Assembly: GCF_963678635.1 (NCBI RefSeq)
Contig: NW_026970613.1
Coordinates: 32,618 to 96,617 of the forward strand
Length of the DNA: 64,000 nt
DNA from: Symsagittifera roscoffensis
Lineage: Eukaryota; Xenacoelomorpha; Acoela; Convolutidae
Direction: 5' to 3'
Made by a program: the position numbers and the translations under genes. Under the pieces are notes generated by a model. It was not told the origin of the DNA. It made no database searches and saw only the letters and a program-made list of their open reading frames with translations. Shown here in pieces: positions 34,787-47,445 of the stretch (positions are counted from its first letter, which is position 1; each line of letters starts with the position of its first letter).

Positions 34787-36350
34787 GATGTAGCATGAAC
34801 CATCGGGTAAATTAGTAATAGTTTTAATGATTGATCAAAATTTTTTTGGTTACTTTGAGGATGCCGAAAATTGAAAACTGTGAGAAATTTTTGTTTTTCG
34901 TTTGTATGTTTCCAAATTTGAAATTAAAAATTAGAACTAGGTGTTTTTTTAGAAATAATCTCTATTTCATTTAGAATCGTTTGTAATATTATTAATGGAT
35001 ATTTTTGTAAATTTTTGAATGATGGTTTACCTTTGAAATTTGAATTCTTTTTGTAGATAAAAAAAAATTGAGTGAATGTTGTTGTGAATATTATGGTAAT
35101 GGGATTTCGTTTTGCAATTGATTTGGTTTGGTAATTCTGTGTTTTCGTAGGGTTTTGTGATTGGAAAATCTTTTTTGTATGAGGCTGAATTTTGTCTTGG
35201 AGGAAAAGGTTGTCTTGATTGTCATCTTTGTTCACAACGTGTATAAAATTCGATAATAGCTGGTTAAAAAATAGCCAATTATTGTTCCGTGGATTATTAT
35301 TAGAATGTTGTTGGTTTGGATTAAAGTAGTCCTCATCTTCTGAATAGTTTGATTGATTTTTTTCGAGTTGTTTTTGTGTTATTTTTTTGTTTTTGATATT
35401 TTTGTTTTGTTAAAAAAAAGTGATAATTTTTACTATGATCTGTTGTAGTTCGTTGTTGTTCATTGTAGAAAACTGAGTGGTAGGCTTGTTGCAGTATCTT
35501 TTGGTGGTAACATTGTTTTTGTGATTGATTGTGATTGTTTATGAAAGGACGGTTTTGTTATTGGTCTTTTTTCACAAAAAATCGTAACTATGATCTGAAA
35601 AAATATTTCGATTTGAAGTTTTTTGCTTATTTGATCGCCGTGTTTTTGTTATTGGTCTTATGTCTGGTGATCTATTTGTGAATATTTAGGGGCAACAGTT
35701 GGTTTTTCTGTTAATTGGATAGTTGTCTGTCGAACTGGAGTGTTTTTGTTATGTGGTGTTGTAAGTGTAAAATGAATAGGAGAAATGGGATGATTTCCTC
35801 GTCAATAAAGTGCTGGGGTTTGAATATCTTGTTGTGTAAGGTTTTTTGTCAATTAAGTGTTTTTTGTGTGTTGATGAATGTGGAGTTCAAACTATTTTTT
35901 CCTGTTCTTTTGTTGAACATTGTAATATAATTTAAAAGTTGTGCATCAATAGTGAGTGGAGTAACTCTTACATAATCTTTGAGTATAGAAATAGTGGTAA
36001 TTTCGGCACATTATATAAGTTGTTAAATTAATAAGAGAAGGATGAGACCAATCAGGGTCCCAAACATGATCTGTTTGATAGGCGAGTATAGTTCCATCGT
36101 CTGAAGTCTGTGGTCGAAATATTTTTTCTTGATGTCGAAATGAAATCTTTTTTGTAAAAAAAGTAATCAATTACAAACTATGCTATTATTCGATGTAGGT
36201 CATTTTTCACTTTTTCTGATGTGTCAGTCTCAGTGTGGTTTCCACAGATTGTTTTTAGGAGTTTTAAGAAAAGGATAGTTATTAATACTTTATAGGGCTA
36301 ATTTTATAAATAATTTTATTGGTTTATAAATACTAGTTTAGAACTGGTTC
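34787..36350 (-). mobile_element. Family A fragment, unit U2 (short)
   Basis: This reversed A piece keeps the RT start, a little of the nucleocapsid region and the gag N-terminus with the leader (34,924-35,235 and 35,946-36,170 are the longest open parts). It is much shorter than the A pieces of U1 and U3 but has the same two end points. It is broken. Confidence 0.8.
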
Positions 36351-36732
36351 CAGATGTTTGTCAGTCTACAATACTAAACGTTGAATTATCTAAAAACTTT
36401 ATCACAAGTGACTAAAAACACAGGTTCTTTTACGTATTTAAACTTTCAAAAACACAAATGGACTACAAATTCTTTGACAATGTTTAACTTCCATCACTAA
36501 CTTGTAGACTTGTATAATATTCTTGAACCTTATGAAGTCAATTCGCCAGCTAAAAAAAATCAGCACCATAAAAGATCACATTTATAAATCGAGTCATTAT
36601 TTTTGCAAACGGCAAAACTCTTTAGATACAATTACAAGTAAGACCCGTAGAGTCAATACAATTAATTCACACTAAAATCAACGGACAATACAATATTGTT
36701 CAACAGCCGATATTAACAGTGCATATAACCAA

Positions 36733-36975
36733 ATGCCATTAGATGAATTATCACGTCGTTCGACACAATTTTTCATTGGAAATCAAAAATGCGAATTTAT
36801 TAGACTGTTCTATGGCATCTCAATAGGACCAGCAGCTTTTTTTGCCTTCACGAGTAAAATTTTTACACCACTCACTAAAAAAAACGTTATCATGTACTTA
36901 GATGATATTTTCATACAATCACAAGCAAAACGAGAAAGGTTCAAAGTTTTAGATCAAATCACCAAGTTTTTTTGA
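36733..36975 (+). pseudogene. Reverse transcriptase core, family B, unit U3
   Basis: It gives the same 80-residue translation as 32,177-32,419 and 43,126-43,368, with NVIMYLDDIFIQSQ as the palm motif. The perfect match at protein level supports recent amplification of the unit as DNA. Confidence 0.85.
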
Positions 36976-38117
36976 TTGAAAAAAGGAAAGCAGCTCCGGA
37001 TAAATCGCCTTTTTTTCTCATCCTGGTGAAGTTTCTCGGACACATTACTGAAAAAAATACAATCGCACCCTTAAAATTAAGATAAGATGCAACCTTAAAA
37101 CTTCAACCAGCATTTGATAAAGAGAAAAAGCAACAGTTCATTGGAATGTTAAGTTCCTTAAGCAATTTTGTTGAAAAAATGTGATTAAATCTAAGACCAT
37201 TTTACACCTTACTACATCAACAAAACAATTTTGAAAGTACGTCGGAAAATCCAAAATGTTGATGAAAATGAAACACTTTTAGCCGAATAAAAGTTGAACA
37301 CGATTTCAGATCCGAACCGTTTTATGCAACGTGCGACGCATCAATTTTTGAATTTGGCGCAGCACTTCTATAATCAAATCGAAGCGCAAGCAAAATAATT
37401 TTAATATTATCAAACTCAAGAGTTTTACCACAAGCAGAACTTAGACTCTTTATATTTATGAGAGAATTTACAGCTATAATATATACGTTAACGGAAGATG
37501 AATTTCAATTCCTTGGATCAAAACATCCAAAAGTTTTATTTACAGATCATAAACCCATAATATTCCTTTTTACACAAAAACCTACCCGAACCATAGACTA
37601 TATACATTTCAACTAATACTAAAAATGTTTCCAAATTTACACAAAATTTTGGATAGCAGGAAAAAACCCGCCTTTACTGGACACAATTAGTAGAAACACA
37701 CCATCAGAATTACTTACCAGAAAGAAATACAACCAAAAAATTTTTTTTCTTGATATAGACGAAACATTACCACAATTAGAATAAAAATATGCAGTCCAAA
37801 TTGACTCTGATAATAAACAATGAAATCACTTGAAACACATTCTACGTTAGTTAAAATGTCAAATCAATCATAACAATTTTGATTAAAAAGGAAACAACAT
37901 AATTAAACCTAAAATCCATAAGCAAACCTACAAAAGAAAAAAAACGTTCCCAATAACAAAAAAGTAGACCTATTAGAAGCCATAATTTATGCTAGACTAT
38001 TAGAAAAAAATACTATCAATTAATATTTGATTCAAAAGAGTTATTTCATAACATACCTTTACCAATTCAAGAAATCCAAAATCTTTTCTGCGATGCACAG
38101 TCATCTTAACAACTGAT

Positions 38118-38489
38118 TTGATGAAAAAATATCAAAATCTTGACCCTATAACACGTTATAAAAATCTTTACAAAACTACGCCCGCAAAAACCGATCGTAA
38201 AATTTTAGGATTAGGAGATAAAACACTACTCAGATTTTTTTGCAACTTTACTTTCGCCGCATTAAACAAAAACAGCGACATGTTAGAATGTCATTACCCA
38301 GAATTGAAATCATTGAAATTACCCTGTTTTTCTTTAGATCTAATATTAAAAGCATTTCACAAATTACCTTCATTGAAGACAAAAAGACGTACAGGTTCAG
38401 ACAAAACATACTCTAACTTCGATAAAAATTTTATTTTTCCAAATCAACCAACTTGGATGAAAGTACTTCGATATGATTGTATTACGTAG
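38118..38489 (+). pseudogene. Integrase head and upstream linker, family B, unit U3
   Basis: The frame begins KYQNLDPITRYKNLYKTTP, which corresponds to family A's NYQNLDPVIRQLKSWH at about 7,905-7,955, and continues to RRTGSDKTYSNFDKNFIFPN. It therefore covers the linker and zinc-binding head of integrase. It ends close to the B-to-A fusion at 38,682. Confidence 0.8.
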
Positions 38490-38681
38490 CAGTTAAAAAA
38501 ACCCTTCCCTTATCAAAAACAAACAGCAGCGAAACAAGACTTTAAAGGACAAAAATTGTTTTTTAAAAATACAAAAGTCCACATTTACCCCTCCACAGAA
38601 GGAAGGAATTTCATACATCATGGTAATAGTATACGAATTGTAATAGTAATTACATACAAAATTTTTAATTCTCAAAGTTTA

Positions 38682-41600
38682 GATGTAGCATGAGCCATCG
38701 GGTAAATTAGTAATAGTTTTAATGATTGATCAAAATTTTTTGGTTACTTTGAGGATGCCGAAAATTGAAAACTGTGAGAAATTTTTGTTTTTCGTTTGTA
38801 TGTTTCCAAATTTGAAATTAAAAATTAGAACTAGGTGTTTTTTTAGAAATAATCTCTATTTCATTTAGAATCGTTTGTAATATTATTAATGGATAATTCT
38901 TCATTAACAATTGTCAATTGACAAATGTCTAGTTGCTTCAAAATGTTATTTACTCTAAATGATCTTTCTCCAGCTGGAAAAATTATTGCATTTGTTTCGC
39001 AATATCCTAGAAAACCTAGGGGTAATGTGATTTTGTATGGTGAGTTGTTGTATACGTGTAAAGCATTTATGTCTGACTTTTTATATCTGTTGTAAATTTA
39101 ATGGATGGGATTGTTACTCTTAAAAACTTTTAGATTGGCTTAAGTTCAAGGTCAGACATCCATAGCTGTTGTCTATTTTGATCAACCTTGTATTGATGTA
39201 CTAGATTTATAGAAAAGTTACAATCACTTCCGGATAAAGGTTTCAAGTGTTTGCGTTGTTGATTGTGTATAGGGTAAATTTTTGACAAAAAGTGCGGGCT
39301 GTTTATATATTCTTTGAAAGAATGTTAGATATGTGTTATTACTTTTTCTCGTATACTTGTATTTTGCATTTAATTTGCTATTCAAAACAATAGTAATGGG
39401 AATTTGTTTGGTAATAAACGGTATTTCAACGAAATTGTAATTCTTACCTGTGATATGGAATGTTTGTTAGAAGGGTCGGTTTAAAAGCTTAAAAAGTTAC
39501 ATTGTTCGGTTCGGAATAAGGTTTAAGTGTAATTGTCTATAATTTGCAAGACTTGATCCTTGCGCTGTGGCTAATTTAATCGAAGTTTTCAAAAGTGATA
39601 GTCTTGGGTGTAGAATTTGGATTTCAGTCCATGTGGGGATGTTTATTATTTTTATTCTGCTCCTGAATCAATTAGAAAATCAATTTCGAGGTCTGGTGAT
39701 TGAAAATCTTTACTCTTTGGACTTTCTAGGAGAATTGGAATTGGCCAAATTTTTTGTTTAGATCGTTGTATTTCATTTGTTGTGTTTTGATATACATTCT
39801 TCGTTTTTGAACAGTTTATTAACTCGTGGAGTGTAATTTGTTTGTTTTTGGCTATCGTTTGGCTTTTCGAGGTTAGAAATGCTTGCATTATTTTGATTTT
39901 AATCCTAATCGATTGTTGTTTCATATTCGTTGTCGACTTGAAGCATGTTCCTTAAAAGCGTTTTTTCTGTTTCGCTTTCGTCGTTTGTGTTTTCGCAATG
40001 AATCTGACTGGATTGTAATTCTTCTTTTTCTGTATCGTCAATACCGGGAGGGTCTGGTTGATTTTCTTCTCTTTGGGTAGTTGCTGTTTCGATTACTGGA
40101 GTTATCACGGGATCTATTATTGTTATTGTTGTAATTTGGTCTATTGTTGGAGTAATTTGTGGTCTATTATTAGAATAATTTCGATTTCTTTTGTTTGAAA
40201 AATTTCGAGTTTGATTGAACAGTCATTTAAAAGTATCTGTTCCGCGAGTTTGAGGAGGAACAATTTCTATTTCAGTTTGGTTAATTGCTTCTGTTTGATT
40301 TTGATCTCGAATACTTTATGCGATACTGATTGTTGCGACTATTCGATCTGCTATATCTATTTTGCGGATTATTGTGATTTATTATTGATTGTCTGCAGAA
40401 CTTCCGCGAATACTATTTCGGTAAAGTGATTGGTGTCTATAATTAAAGTAGCTGTCTGCAAGGGGTTTTCCTAAGCTTTTTTTACTGTGAATGTTTTTTT
40501 TTGGTTGATTTTGACCTTTTTTCATAAATTGGTAAAAATTTATTTGCTTCTCCATGTTTCTGTAGTTTGTTTTGATTATCCTGTTTTTTTGTTTGCATTC
40601 TGCAATGCTATTTCCATATCTACGAAAATAGTGCACCAAATTTTTGAATGATGGTTTACCTTTGAAATTTGAATTCTTTTCGTAGATAAATAAAAATTGA
40701 GTGAATTTTTCTGCTAACTCAATGTCAGAATCATGACTATAAATTATTTGTGAAGTTGCTGACTGAATTTTGTTTAAATACTGTAGTTTTAAATTTTCGG
40801 CTTCTTCTAATTTCATAGTAATTTCATCTTGTTCTAGTTTATCCACTAGTTTTCGAAATCTAATTAGAGTTCTCAAAATGATGGTGGATGTGATGCTCCT
40901 TTTTCGCAATTTTGAGTAGTTGTTGTGTTAGAGTCATCATCAGGACTTCTGTCTTTTTCGTGTCTTCGTAGCCATGCGTGTTATGGGATTGTGCTTTTGT
41001 TAATAATGTTTCAATTCTAACTGCGAGTTGTTTGATTGTCTCGTTGGGGAGTCTACGAATTTCATAGATCTCTTTGATATCGAACAGAGTCGAACATATC
41101 AGAGTCCAACAGGTTTGAATACTCTTGTGCCAATCTTTACCTGTCTGATTTAATGTCTATAGGTGAAACTGCAAACCATTTTTGAGCTGCACCATCAAGT
41201 GTGGTTTGGATTAAAGCTGTACGACTATGTATCCATTTTTGATTTAGTGGTGTATTTACTGGTCCAGGTCCTATATTTAAAATTAACTTAGCTGTGGCTG
41301 CATTCAAAGAGTCAAGTAGTCTGAGTCCTCAGTGTCTGTTCCTGTGGATATCATTAGTCGTTTATTTGAAGATGTAGATGATCCACCCATAAAATATGGA
41401 TCCATAGTAATTTCGATTGATTCTGCTGCATTTGGTAATTGAAAAAATAATTTGGGTTTTTGTGATTTCATGTTGTTGTGAATATTATGGTAATGGGATT
41501 TCGTTTTGCAATTGATTTGGTTTGGTAATTCTGTGTATTCATAGGGTTTTGTGATTGAAAAATCTTTTTTGTATGAGGCTGAATTTTGTCTTGGAGGAAA

Positions 41601-42741
41601 AGGTTGTCTTGATTGTCGTCTTTGTTCACAACGTGTATGAAATTCGATAATTGCTGGTTAAAAAATAGCCAATTATTGTTCCGTGGATTATTATTAGAAT
41701 GTTGTTGATTTTGATTAAAGTAGTCCGCATCTTCTGAATAGTTTGATTGATTTTTTTTGAGTTGTTTTTGTGTTATATTTTTGTTTTTGATATTTTTGTT
41801 TTGTTTAAAAAAAGTGATAATTTTTACTATGATCTGTTGTAGTTCGTTATTGTTCATTGTAGAAAACTGAGTGGTAGGCTTGTTGCAGTATCTTTTGGTG
41901 GTAACATTGTTTTTGTGATTGATTTTGATTGTTTATGAAAGGACGGTTTTGTTATTGGTCTTTTTTCACAAAAAATCGTAACTGTGATCTGAAAAATTAT
42001 TTCGATTTGAAGTTTTTTGCTTGATTGATCGCCGTGTTTTTGTTATTGGTCTTATGTCTGGTAATCTATTTGTGAATATTTAATGGCAACAGTTGGTTTT
42101 TCTGTTAATTGGATAGTTGTCTGTGGAACTGGAGTGTTTTTGTTAGGTGGTGTTGTAAGTGTAAAATGAATAGGAGAAATGGGATGATTTCCTCGTCAAT
42201 AAAGTGCTGGGGTTTGAATATCTTGTTGTGTAAGGTTTTTTGTCAATTAAGTGTTTTTTGTGTGTTGATGAATGTGGAGTTCAAACTATTATTTCCTGTT
42301 CTTTTGTTGAACATTGTAATATAATTTAAAAATTGTGCATCAATAGTGAGTGGAGTAACTCTTACATAATCTTTGAGTATAGAAATAGTGGTAATTTCTG
42401 CACAATATAAAAGTTGTTAAATTAATAAGAGAAGGATGAGACCAATCAGGGTCCCAAACATGATCTGTTTGATAGGCGAGTATAGTTCCATCGTCTGAAG
42501 TCTGTGGTCGAAATATTTTTTCTTGATGTCGAAATGAAATCTTTTTGTAAAAAAAATAATCAATTACAAACTATGCTATTATTCGATGTAGGTCATTTTT
42601 CACTTTTTCTGATGTGTCAGTCTCAGTGTGGTTTCCACAGATTGTATTTAGGAGTTTTAAGAAAAGGATAGTTATTAATACTTTATAGGGCTAATTTTAT
42701 AAATAATATTATTGGTTTATAAATACTAGTTTAGAGCTGGT
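38682..42741 (-). mobile_element. Family A fragment, unit U3 (RT start to leader)
   Basis: On the - strand it contains leader, gag N-terminus (41,468-41,857), capsid (about 41,170-41,320), nucleocapsid (40,382-40,909, with HYFRRYGNSIAECKQKN), protease (39,652-39,924, with FLIDSGAE), linker (about 39,090-39,200) and the RT start. It keeps the capsid block that unit U1 does not show. It has about ten breaks. Confidence 0.85.
40382..40909 (-). pseudogene. gag nucleocapsid region, family A, unit U3
   Basis: The 175-codon open stretch is the longest gag piece in the window. It contains RFRKLVDKLEQDEITMKLEE (coiled-coil-like), SDIELAEKFTQFLFIYEKNS, FRRYGNSIAECKQKN (degenerate CCHC-like segment) and a Lys/Asn/Ser-rich tail expected to bind nucleic acid. 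It is part of a broken element. Confidence 0.75.
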
Positions 42742-43125
42742 TCCAGATGTTTGTCAGTCTACAATACTAAACGTTGAATTATCTAAAAACTTTATCACAA
42801 GTGACTAAAAACACAGGTTCTTTTACATATTTAAACTTTCAAAAACACAAATGGACTACAAATTCTTTGACAATGTTTAACTTCCATCACTAACTTGTAG
42901 ACTTGTATAATATTCTTGAACCTTATGAAGTCAATTCGCCAGCTAAAAAAAATCAGCACCATAAAAGATCACATTTATAAATCAAGTCATTATTTTTGCA
43001 AACGGCAAAACTCTTTGGATACAATTACAAGTAAGACCCGTAGAGTCAATACAATTAATTCACACTAAAATCAACGGACAATACAATATTGTTCAACAGC
43101 CGATATTAACAGTGCATATAACCAA

Positions 43126-43368
43126 ATGCCATTAGATGAATTATCACGTCGTTCGACACAATTTTTCATTGGAAATCAAAAATGCGAATTTATTAGACTG
43201 TTCTATGGCATCTCAATAGGACCAGCAGCTTTTTTTGCCTTCACGAGTAAAATTTTTACACCACTCACTAAAAAAAACGTTATCATGTACTTAGATGATA
43301 TTTTCATACAATCACAAGCAAAACGAGAAAGGTTCAAAGTTTTAGATCAAATCACCAAATTTTTTTGA
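43126..43368 (+). pseudogene. Reverse transcriptase core, family B, unit U4
   Basis: This is the third identical 80-residue piece with GISIGPAAFFAFTSKIF and YLDDIFIQSQ. It anchors the reading of unit U4 as a sister of U3. Confidence 0.85.
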
Positions 43369-44597
43369 ATGAAAAAAGGAAAGCAGCTCCGGATAAATCG
43401 CCTTTTTTTCTCATCCTTGTGAAGTTTCTCGGACACATTATTGAAAAAAATACAATCGCACCCTTAAAATTAAGATAAGATGCAACCTTAAAACTTCAAC
43501 CAGCATTTGATAAAGAGAAAAAGCAACAGTTCATTGGAATGTTAAGTTCCTTAAGCAATTTTGTTGAAAAAATGTGATTAAATCTAAGACCATTTTACAC
43601 CTTACTACATCAACAAAACAATTTTGAAAGTACGTCGGAAAATCCAAAATGTTGATGAAAATGAAACACTTTTAGCCGAATAAAAGTTGAACACGATTTC
43701 AGATCCGAACCGTTTTATGCAACGTGCGACGCATCAATTTTTGAATTTGGCGCAGCACTTCTATAAACAAATCGAAGCGCAAGCAAAATAATTTTAATAT
43801 CATCAAACTCAAGAGTTTTAACACAAGCAGAACTTAGACTCTTTATACTTATTAGAGAATTTACAGCTATAATATATACGTTAACGGAAGATGAATTTCA
43901 ATTCCTTGGATCAAAACATCCAAAAGTTTTATTTATAGATCATAAACCCATAATATTCCTTTTTACACAAAAACCTACCCAAACCATAGATTATATACAT
44001 TTCAACTAATACTAAAAATGTTTCCAAATTTACACAAAATTTTGGATAGCAGGAAAAAACCCGACTTTACTGGACACAATTAGTAGAAACACACCATCAG
44101 AATTACTTACCAGAAAGAAATACAACTAAAAAAATTTTTTTTCTTGATATAGACGAAACATTACCACAATTAGAATAAAAATATGCAGTCCAAATTGACT
44201 CTGATAATAAACAATGAAATCACTTGAAACACATTCTACGTTAGTTAAAATGTCAAATCAATCATAACAATTTTGATTAAAAAGGAAACAACATAATTAA
44301 ACCTAAAATCCATAAGCAAACCTACAAAAGAAAAAAAACGTTCCCAATAACAAAAAAGTAGACCTATTAGAAGCCATAATTTATGCTAGACTATTAGAAA
44401 AAAAAACACTATCAATTAATATTTGATTCAAAAGACTTAGTTCATAACATACCTTTACCAATTCAAGAAATCCAAAATCTTTTCTGCGATGCACAGTCAT
44501 CTTAACAACTGATTTGATGAAAAAATATCAAAATCTTGACCCTATAACACGTTATAAAAATCTTTACAAAACTACGCCCGCAAAAACCGATCTAAAA

Positions 44598-47445
44598 ATT
44601 TTAGGATTAGGAGATAAAACACTACTACTAGGAGATTTTTTTGCAAATTTACTTTCGCCGCATTAAACAAAAACAGCGACATGTTAGAATGTCATTACCC
44701 AGAATTGAAATCATTGAAATTACCCTGTTTTTCTTTAGATCTAATATTAAAAGCATTTCACAAATTACCTTCATTGAAGACAAAAAGACGTACAGGTTCA
44801 GACAAAACATACTCTAACTTCGCCAAAAATTTTTTTTTTCCAAATCAACCAACTTGGATGAAAGTACTTCGATATGACTGTATTACGTGGCAGTTAAAAA
44901 AACCCTTCCCGTATCAAAAACAATTAGCAGCAAAACAATACTTTATAGGACAAAAATTGTATTTTGAAAATACAAAAGTCCACATTTACCCCTCTTCAGA
45001 AGGAAGGAATTTCATACATCATGGAACCATGATGTACATGGTAATAGTACACGAATGTTAATAGTAATTACATACAAAATTTTTACTCCTGAAACGCATC
45101 AATATGGACTGAAGTTTTTTGCAATCACTTTTTTGCATGTCAATTCAAAAAACCTTTTCAAAACAAATAGCTGAAAAACAAGGTTTTAAAGGACCGATTC
45201 TATATTTCAATCACAGATATCATCTCACTATTTATTCAACACCACTGATTTCATTAGTTGACACAACTCTAACTTGACTTTCATCTGTACTTCAACTAAA
45301 AAATCTTCAGGTAAAAAATAAGCAAAACCCCTATTTTTGACAGCTCAAATTAAAAACAAGTAAAGATACAACCCCCTTCCATCAATCAATCTAAAAATCA
45401 ACAATATTGAATACCTCTAGGTCCCAAAACTCACCAGAAGAAAAAAAATTCAAGAAAAAAAACTCGTCGGAAAGCAAATAAATTTTGGAATGCTCACTTT
45501 AAACTCAATCATACAGTTTTTAAAACTTTTTTCTTATCAATTTTACAAAGTTTTGTAAGTTTTTGCAGTTTTTACTATTAATAGTTTTCGAGCTTAAAAC
45601 AGTTTTTTTTACAGTTTATATATATTTTTTCATTCTCTAGTACAAACCTACATTCCATCTTCTCAAAGCTTCGAAACCCTAACCAGGTACAATAATCATT
45701 ATCTTTTTTTTCCAAATGGTACAATATTTGCAAAAATAAAAAAGATCTTTTGATAGATTTCAACAATTTCCTTTAATAGTTTCTCTCAACTTGACCCTTT
45801 ATAAATGTTTTACAGAAGCAATAGTTGCATATGTACTAGCATTTGTTTTAATAATAACCTTTGCTTTGTTGAAAATTACCATCGAAAACATCCATTTTCA
45901 TAGACCGTGACAAAGTTTAAAACCAAAATCAAAATTGGTGACTAAACCCCGATAAGAGATTCTCCACTCATCAACCCAACCCAACATCCCCACAAAACAC
46001 CTACAACAAGTAAATCAAACCAACCAAATTTTAGGATTAGGAGATAAAACACTACTCCTAGGAGATTTTTTTGCAAATTTACTTTCGCCGCATTAAACAA
46101 AAACAGCGACATGTTAGAATGTCATTACCCACAATTGAAATCATTGAAATTACCCTGTTTTTCTTTAGATCTAATATTAAAAGCATTTCACAAATTACCT
46201 TCATTGAAGACAAAAAGACGTACAGGTTCAGACAAAACATACTCTAACTTCGCCAATAAATTTTTTTTTCCAAATCAACCAACTTGGATGAAAGTACTTC
46301 GATATGACTGTATTACGTGGCAGTTAAAAAAACCCTTCCCGTATCAAAAACAAATAGCAGCAAAACAATACTTTATAGGACAAAAATTGTATTTTGAAAA
46401 TACAAAAGTCCACATTTACCCCTCTTCAGAAGGAAGGAAATTCATACATCATGGAACCATGATGTACATGGTAATAGTACACGAATGTTAATAGTAATTA
46501 CATACAAAAATTTTTACTCCTGAAACGCATCAATATGAACTGAAGTTTTTTGCAATCACTTTTTTGCATGTCAAATCAAAAAACCTTTTCAAAACAATTA
46601 GCAGAAAAACAAGGTTTTAAAGGACCAAGTCTATATTTCAATCACAGATATCATCTCACTATTTATTCAACACCACTGATTTCATTAGTCGACACAACTC
46701 TAACTTGACTTTCATCTGTACTTCAACTAAAAAATCTTCAGGTAAAATATAAGCAAAACCCCTATTTTTGACAGCTCAAATTAAAAACAAGTAAAGATAC
46801 AACCCCCTTCCATCAATCAATCTAAAAACATTGAATACCTCTAGGTCCCAAAACTCACCAGAAGAAAAAAAAACTCAAGAAAACAAACTCGTCGGAAAGC
46901 AAATAAATTTTGGAATGCTCACTTTAAACTCAATCATACAGTTTTTAAAACTTTTTTCTTATCAATTTTACAAAGTTTTGTAAGTTTTTGCAGTTTTTAC
47001 TATTAAAAGTTTTCGAGCTTAAAACAGTTTTTTTTACAGTTTATATATATTTTTTCATTCTCTAGTACAAACCTACATTCCATCTTCTCAAAGCTTCGAA
47101 ACCCTAACCAGGTACAATAATCATTATCTTTTTTTTCCAAATGGTACAATATTTGCAAAAATAAAAAAGATCTTTTGATAGATTTCAACAATTTCCTTTA
47201 ATAGTTTCTCTCAACTTGACCCTTTATAAATGTTTTACAGAAGCAATAGTTGCATATGTACTAGCATTTGTTTAAATAATAACCTTTGTTGAAAATTACC
47301 ATCGAAAACATCCATTTTCATAGACCGTGACAAAGTTTAAAACCAAAATCAAAATTGGTGACTAAACCCCGATAAGAGCTTCTCCACTCATCAACCCAAC
47401 CCAACATCCCCACAAAACACCTACAACAAGTAAATCAAACCAACC
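44598..47445 (+). repeat. Tandem duplication of about 1.43 kb (integrase head to third-ORF start), unit U4
   Basis: Copies at 44,598-46,028 and 46,029-47,445 are nearly identical and abut directly. The second begins attttaggattaggagataa exactly as the first. Each holds the integrase head (44,681-45,061 and 46,111-46,491) and an A/T-rich spacer with the start of the third-ORF region. The few differences show that the event is recent. Confidence 0.92.

Larger units (their letters stand above)
36351..38681 (+). mobile_element. Family B Ty3/gypsy fragment, unit U3 (short form)
   Basis: RT start is followed by RT core (36,733-36,975), RNase H (about 37,330-37,700) and integrase head (38,118-38,489). 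The B part is shorter than in U1 and U2, and U4 has the same short form, so U3 and U4 are sisters. It is broken in about ten places. Confidence 0.85.

Noticed and set aside
45578-47191. Two nearly identical 62-codon - strand ORFs (45,578-45,766 and 47,003-47,191)
   Set aside because: Their identity comes from the 1.43-kb tandem duplication. They lie opposite the third-ORF start region and have no supporting signals.
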